DNA from: Rhizophlyctis rosea
Taxonomy: Eukaryota; Chytridiomycota; Chytridiomycetes; Rhizophlyctidales; Rhizophlyctidaceae
Direction of reading: 5' to 3'
Assembly (NCBI GenBank): GCA_027596075.1
Contig: JADGJC010000012.1
Coordinates: 1-64,000 of the forward strand
Length of the DNA stretch: 64,000 bases
This document shows, in pieces, positions 57,897 through 64,000 of the stretch. Under the pieces are notes generated by a model. The model had not been told where the DNA came from. It made no database searches and saw nothing but the letters and a program-made list of their open reading frames with translations. The number at the start of each line of letters is the position of its first letter. Position 1 is the first letter of the stretch. The position numbers and the translations under genes were made by a program.

Positions 57897-60800
57897 ATGT
57901 CGTCCTCCTTGTGGCCTTTCTCTACTCGCCTGATACCCCAGTCCCTCCAGAAAAGGCTGCTGAAGTTCTTATTGAAGCGTGCCATTGGGCAATTCCTGGC
58001 TACAGAACTCAACCTTGCGAATTTGGATGTGGAGCTAAGCGAGGGGAGAGTTGTACTGAAGGATTTGGACCTGAATGTCGACGTGAGTTTTGACCAGCTG
58101 ATCCCCACCCATGTTGTACAGCTTGTAACTGAAATGATACTTTGATTGCGTTCCCTAGCTTCTGAACGATCTCGCAGTTGACCTACCATTTGTTGTTACC
58201 GATGGCCGGATCTCGCAAATCACAGCGGTTGTGCCGTGGATGGATATTTGGACTGGGAACTGCTCATTGGAATTAGATGAACTATACATTGAGATAACCC
58301 CCATACCGGAAGATCCAAATCATGGTGAATTATAAAATGTTGAACATCCCGTTGTTATGTTGGATCATGACTGACCTCTCTGTTGCGATCCAGGCCTGTC
58401 CAAATCCATGGCAGACTCTGAAGCGCATCTTATGTCCTCATCGGTTCATTTCGCTGAGGATTTCCTGAAACAAGAAGTGTCGGGCGACGAAGATTCCGAA
58501 AACTTGTTTCGTCAGATGCGACAACCGCGAAAACCGCCCGGTTCCTCGCCACGAACCGGCTCCAGCGGACGATCAGCGCCTTCCACCCCGTGGTCGAATC
58601 CCGATCCAGGGCTCGACGGGCTGCAGGCACTGACGCGCCTCATCGACAAGATCATGGCCAAAGTCAATGTAGCTATTCGAAACATCAATCTTCGGGTAGT
58701 CCATACGGCATTCGGAGGGCGGGGGCAAATGGATGCTGGCGTTTATCACCTGGATCTTGCAATACCGCTGGTGACATATTCGGATGAAACGCCTGGCCTG
58801 GACGATGATGCACAGGATGCGGGGTTTCCGTCAGAGATTATCAAGAAGATCAGGTTTGACGAGGTGAAAGTCAAGCTTGGGAAAGTAGAACCACCTATGC
58901 CGCAGGAAGATATCGCCAATGAGATGGAAGGGGAAACTGGGGACGCGTCGAATGGCTTTGCGGCCTGGTCGCAACGGACACGCTACCTTTGGTTGGTGTC
59001 GTTGGCGGAAGCGAGAGAAGAAAATTGGGTCCGCTTGGTGATTGATCGGAAGAAGGCTCCGGCAGGCAGAGCAGATCCTGCATCTTCTAATACGGCCCAG
59101 TCGGAACTATCGGTCCCAGCCAGTTGGGACATTCAGGTTTTTGTGAAAGCTTTGTGTGGATTGATCACGCCGGATAAGTATGCGATATTGTTGGGGCTGG
59201 CTGAAGCGTTTGGACCCGCGGCGAGGGAACGAGTTCTTCGAGCCCGTATGCATGACATGACGCATGATGCTTACGGGACGGACTCGGAGGCGAGTATGTC
59301 GGACGCTGTTCCACGGGATTTCGGGGAGGCTGGCGCATACAGAAGGGCGGCGGGTCTAGCTTTTGGTAAGATGGAGGATCCTGTTCCGTTTCGACGAGAT
59401 TTGTGAAGTTTAACGGACATATGTTTGAAATAGATTCTGATGACGAACCCGAACACTTCCAGCCCGAAATGGCCGGGGGCTGGCCAGGAGCCCCAACTAC
59501 ACCCATACGTCCGATCACAAACAGCTACTCTCAACCGACACCACAAGAAAATGCTCAACCCGCTTCCATCCGATTCTCATTCGAAATTGCAACATCGAAG
59601 CTGTACATCGCTTTAGAAGATCCCTCTTCCGTCCCACGCTTCGACGTTGCAAGTTTCTTCCACATGTTCTTTAACGGCGGGTCGTCATCGGCCGTGCCCG
59701 CATCGGCTTTTCCAGCAGATTTATCGGACAGCTTTGTACGGGAGGCCAACACGGCCTTCAATGCAGGCACGGGAGGCACGGTGGAGGATTTAATGGGCGA
59801 TTTGTTGAGTGTTAGTCATTTCAAACTTGGCGTGGAGGCGTTCGTGGTTCGGTATGGGATGCAAAGGAAGGCGGGTGAGAAACTGCCGGTTGTTGATTTT
59901 GAAGCCGGCGGAGTTGATATTTCAGAATGGAATGACGGGAAGAGAGGGAAACGAAAGTATGAATCCGTGGTGTGGCTTGGGCAGGATGTAGATGTCGGGT
60001 CCGTTAAGGGGCTGTACGAGCAGCTGGCGAAGAAGGAGCCACCCCAAGCAAAGCGGTTTGCACCACCGAAAGGAAAGAAGGGCGAGAGAGGTCGCAATAA
60101 GCCTGTGCTGACGGGAAAGTATTCGCTGGAGGACGATGGGGAGACGTTCCAGTCGAGAGTGGGTGGGAGGAGTGACTTGGTGCAAAATCTTTCTGTGGAG
60201 CTAGCTCCCGTTCAAATTTTTGGTGATCCAACGATCGTTGAAAGGGTGCAGACGTATATGGGATTGGGAAGTGATGCAGGAAGAGCAGATGGAAGAGCCG
60301 GGCTTGGATCTGCGAGGTAAATGAATCAGTACATGACGTATGGGACCATCTGCGTGCTGAATATTATGGCACTTCTAGGAACGCGCCAGGTCGCATTATT
60401 GATGATTTGGATGACGCACGGAGCTCAAAGGTATATCAGAAGAATTGCTTCCACTCCTTCCTGACATATGGCGAATTGGAGTTGATGAGATCATCAATTC
60501 AGGAGACGAGAGTCCGCAAGAACATCAACATTCGCGGCCCTCTCTTCCGACTTTGGGTAAGAGTACCAGATATGCGGGATGCAGAATTTGTCAATGAAGT
60601 TCCGGTCTTCCAAAAGTAAGCGCATCATAAGGCCAATCTCTTTTTTGAAGTTTTCACTGAGTATGAACAGACCCTGCCGACCGCGGCCAGAAATGCTTGT
60701 CGTCGATCTTGTCAATCCGGTTTTGACCACCTCAATGGGCGACAGTTCAACTCGCACGAGCATATCTTTGGGGTATGATCCGGAGGTCGGAGTCAGCAGA

Positions 60801-63800
60801 TGGAATCTGCAATGCTCGGATATTGGCATCGCGATTTCGAGAAATCAACAAGGGAGGGATGGTAGAGGCACGGGTATGTTTGTTGACATTGTTCCTGCGG
60901 TTGGAATCTCAGCACTTTGCGGAAATATCTCATCAAATGAAGCAGGCGATGTACTCTTGAAACCCCTTGTGAGGATCTGCGCCAGTCATCACGCTTCAAC
61001 CACTCCCACCTCCAAACATCCCAATACCTCTGACTCATTGCCAAATATTGAGCTGACCCTCCGCCCAAAAGTCGCCTTGCCTGCGGACCGGTCCGGATTC
61101 ACCATACACACGACACCGTCGGGGCTGAAATTGAACCGTGCGAATAGTGAAGAGGAAGAGTCTGCGAATGGAAATGCCAACACTTTCGGATTGAAGAGCT
61201 GGTATGACGTCGGCACGAGCGGAAAGGAGAAGGAAAGGGGTGGTGGGGAAAGGCAACGCGGTGATGCCGATGGAGATGACGACTTGATTTGGTTTAAGCA
61301 AAGAACCATTGCCCAGTCGGTTCTCTTTCTGAACTGCATATTCCCTGCTTGCGACATGGTCGTCAGTAAACGCGACTTTGATCTCCTGCAAGTGTTGCTG
61401 AACGATCTTGCCATTTGGCAGCCGGCTGCGACGGTTTCAGCGCTTGCGGCTGATTCGGTTTTGGGTGGAGGGGCGCCGGACGCGAGCTTTACCAGTACGA
61501 ATTTCCATATGGCGAGGTCGCATGTCACGGCGATTGGCGAGGGAAGTGTGCATCATGGGCTGAGTGATAGCAGAGAATTTAGGGGAACGGAGTTCGGAGG
61601 ATATCAGCTGGGTCGTGGACCGATGGCGGGCTCCGAGAGGGACACGGTCGAAATGACAGCTCTCAGTGCGGCAGTGTCCGTTGGATCTGTTCAAGGCACG
61701 ATCCTTTGCGCCGTTGAACAGGATGTTGGTTTGTACGGTACCGAATACCGCACATATAACGTCAAGCTCGAGGACGTGCGCGTGTTCGATGCCACTGGCT
61801 ACACTGGTAAACCCATCTCATATCTCTGGATCGACAGCGAAAACGTCAGAGTCAGCGGCGACGTCCTACCCCACACATCAGTAGACTTCATCTACCGCAC
61901 CCTACCCTTAGCAGCCAAATCCCGCCCCATGCTCTCTTCTTCCATTATGCTTAGCTTTGATAAAGAGTTGAACATGAAGGAAACGACGGCGTCGTTGACG
62001 TTCAATGGAATGACGGTGCGAGTTGCGGAGGGCGGGGAATGGGTGGGGAAGGATTTGGCGGCGTTTGGGAAGGAGGCGGAGGGGATTACGTATGTTGACG
62101 TTGCTAGTCGGTTTACGAAGTTGTACGTCAATTTGGGAGATTTCTGTGTCGAGCTTCGGCCTAGTGGGTTGGATATCCGGGCGGTGGTTGCATTGGACAG
62201 TTTGACGGTATGTAGCGACCTGCTTTGGTTCCAAACCGACTTCGTTTGATATGTCAGTTCCGCTTTATTCATTGATACATTTGCCACATAGGTGTCGACT
62301 AATCTCATCCCGGACTCGCCGACATTGGGATTGAAAGTCATCTTGTACAACGCGACAGTGTTCATGTTGGAAGACAGAGACCGGATCAGAGTGTTGGATG
62401 AGGAAGGGACGGTTGGGGGTCGTATGGTGGGGTATGCGGTTGAGAAGGCGGATTTGGGAGGATATGCGGATGTGAGGAAGTTTTGGAATGTGAGTAGTTG
62501 AGGCGAACGTGACTGGAATGATGTGAATGCTCATTCTCCAACATATCAATAGGCCCTTGGCTTTGCCAGTGTGGCGAGTGTGGACGCGTTGGAGTTGAGT
62601 TTGAGGACCAACAGTGGAGATGTTTTGCCGAATTTTGAGGTAGGTCCTGGGTGTGGGTAATGATGTTGGCGAAGCGTGTCTTTCCGTTTTGATCAACCAT
62701 CGTCGTTTGCATTTGATAGTTGGAGGCGCAAAACAACCAAATGTACATTGATACTTGTGCGGATTCCTTTGGCTCATTGCAAAAGCTCTTGGCGTACTTC
62801 ACGACTGGTGGGGCAGGGGGTGGCGTTGAGAGGTAAGGGCCTTTACAGTCTCTCTGTAAAATCTTTTGGGCTACTTACAAAAGTGTCGCTTCTATCCACA
62901 GGGAGGCCGAAAGTCCGGCGGATATTCCTGACGAACTGGGCTCGCCAATGACTTCGCCTGTGACTCATGATCTTTTGGGTTCGTACTGAGATGCGCATCG
63001 CTGATGACTTTGGGCGGCTGCTTATTGACTACGACCAATCAGGGAGCTTGGATGAAAATGCCTTCAGACGCCGCTCAGAAGATTTTATGCCGTCCACCAA
63101 ATTCGGCTCGACAGCGGATTCGAATCTGATATTCGAAGACGACTTCTATGGTGGTGGTGGCACAGGAAATTTAGGGAAAAGTGTTTTCATCGACCCGGAG
63201 GTGCGCTCGCCGGAGAAAACCCAGAATGCACATGGAAATGCAGGCTTTGGGACGAGATTGCCCGTTCAGGATGATGTCGTGAGAGTCTTCCACGACACGG
63301 AGTCCTTTTCGATTATTGAAGACCATTTTGCGGGTTCGCATGGTGGGAAAGTGCCGAAGGCAAGGGTGTCGGAAGATGCTGTTCCTAAGGAGTAAGTGAC
63401 GCGGCAGCTTTGAGTGATGATGTAGGTATTGACCGCAAAAGAACAGACAACATAAAAGCGTGACCCACATCAAACTACGTGATTTTGACATCACATGGCG
63501 AATCTTCGACGGTTACGATTGGGAACACACGCGCAAGCATGTTTTTGAGCAGAAGGCAAAGGCGAAGCGAACCCGACGAGCAGGCAAACAACCAGCGACG
63601 GAACCTCAAGGCCAAGCTTACGCTCAACCCAGTAAGCTCAGTTCGCGACGAAGTAGTTTGGGCAGCGTCACTGGTGGGATGACGGGTACCTCACCTTCCT
63701 CGAACCCGTTCGATAATGGCATCTCCGGGATGGGCTATATTGGGCGAGATTTTGAGGACGTAGGGGTGGACGGGGATCATCATGCGACCCATACATCTTT

Positions 63801-64000
63801 ATCTCAATCGCCTCATCACGGTGTGGACGACTGGGATCGGGACGACGACTTCGATACCGCCAGCAACTACAGCGGTACCAGTGGGGTCAGCGGCCGATCC
63901 CGCCAAACAGTGCCAAGATCGCCGTCCGCTATTGGCCGCATAACGCCACAGACGGCAGACGATCTCACGAGATCTAGTGAGAGTCGCGTTGAGTTCCGCG
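57897..64000 (+). CDS. ATG2: ATG2 autophagy lipid-transfer protein (5' part, runs off the window)
   Basis: Bridge-like lipid-transfer protein that feeds phospholipid from the endoplasmic reticulum to the growing autophagosome, working with Atg18 and Atg9. ATG at 57897 starts MSSSLWPFSTRLIPQSLQKR, then LLKRAIGQFLATELNLANLD and the chorein domain (VELSEGRVVLKDLDLNVD, LPFVVTDGRISQITAVVPW). Later matching blocks include LIDKIMAKVNVAIRNINLRV, KVILYNATVFMLEDRDRIRV and MYIDTCADSFGSLQKLLAYF, the last being the conserved ATG2 segment before its Atg18-binding region. Ser/Gly-rich, acidic insertions occur at 63050-63390 and 63640-63990. The frame is open at 64000, so the C-terminal part lies outside. 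At least ten introns. Confidence 0.93.

Overview
The window is nuclear DNA of an early-diverging (zoosporic, chytrid-like) fungus. Evidence for this: genes are long, dense and cut by many short GT-AG introns (mostly about 60-85 nt); conserved eukaryotic genes are present (dynactin p150, MRE11, SMC2, ATG2, RAV1/DmX); a secreted protein carries the fungal CBM1 cellulose-binding module; and several genes have architectures more familiar from animals or protists than from yeasts (DmX-type C-terminal WD40 repeats, a PHF14-like PHD protein). Assignment to Chytridiomycota is inference from this gene content; no rRNA or other marker is present.

Layout. 1-2.9 kb: gene-free, repeat-scarred DNA. 2.9-12.3 kb (-): a RAV1/DmX-like V-ATPase assembly factor. 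13.6-14.7 kb (-): a secreted CBM1 protein. 15.1-20.8 kb (-): dynactin p150. 21.6-23.7 kb (+): a HORMA-domain protein fused to a MYND zinc finger. 23.9-24.9 kb (-): a VC0807-type membrane protein with two apparent lesions. 25.7-28.7 kb (+): MRE11. 29.3-33.2 kb (-): an arrestin-fold protein with two SH3 domains. 33.2-35.9 kb: a long gap. 35.9-40.9 kb (+): a giant redox fusion. 41.3-41.9 kb (-): a minimal nucleotidyltransferase. 42.4-43.7 kb (-): a membrane-anchored SPRY protein. 45.5-50.5 kb (+): SMC2. 50.6-51.4 kb (-): a MerT-like plus HMA metal protein. 51.9-54.5 kb (-): a PHF14-like chromatin protein. 55.3-56.6 kb (-): an aquaporin with altered NPA boxes. 57.9 kb to the end (+): the 5' part of ATG2.

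The most interesting locus is 35876-40941. It encodes about 1,560 residues as one continuous reading frame across seven exons: signal peptide, animal-type haem peroxidase domain, DOMON haem domain, cytochrome b561 membrane domain, cytochrome b5 and an FAD/NAD(P)H reductase, with an SH3 domain inserted inside the nucleotide-binding module. It looks like a self-contained transmembrane electron chain ending in an extracellular peroxidase-like domain, an architectural parallel to animal dual oxidases (DUOX) built from unrelated membrane parts. Its peroxidase pocket keeps the proximal His but lacks the distal His, Arg and haem-linking acids.

The genes are not an operon or a recognisable cluster; they are ordinary neighbours in a compact fungal genome. 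Shared themes are loose: chromosome biology (MRE11, SMC2, HORMA-MYND, PHF14-like), membrane trafficking (RAV1/DmX, dynactin, ATG2, arrestin-SH3, SPRY) and metal or redox transport (peroxidase fusion, MerT-HMA, aquaporin). Exon boundaries were read by eye from splice consensus and reading-frame continuity.
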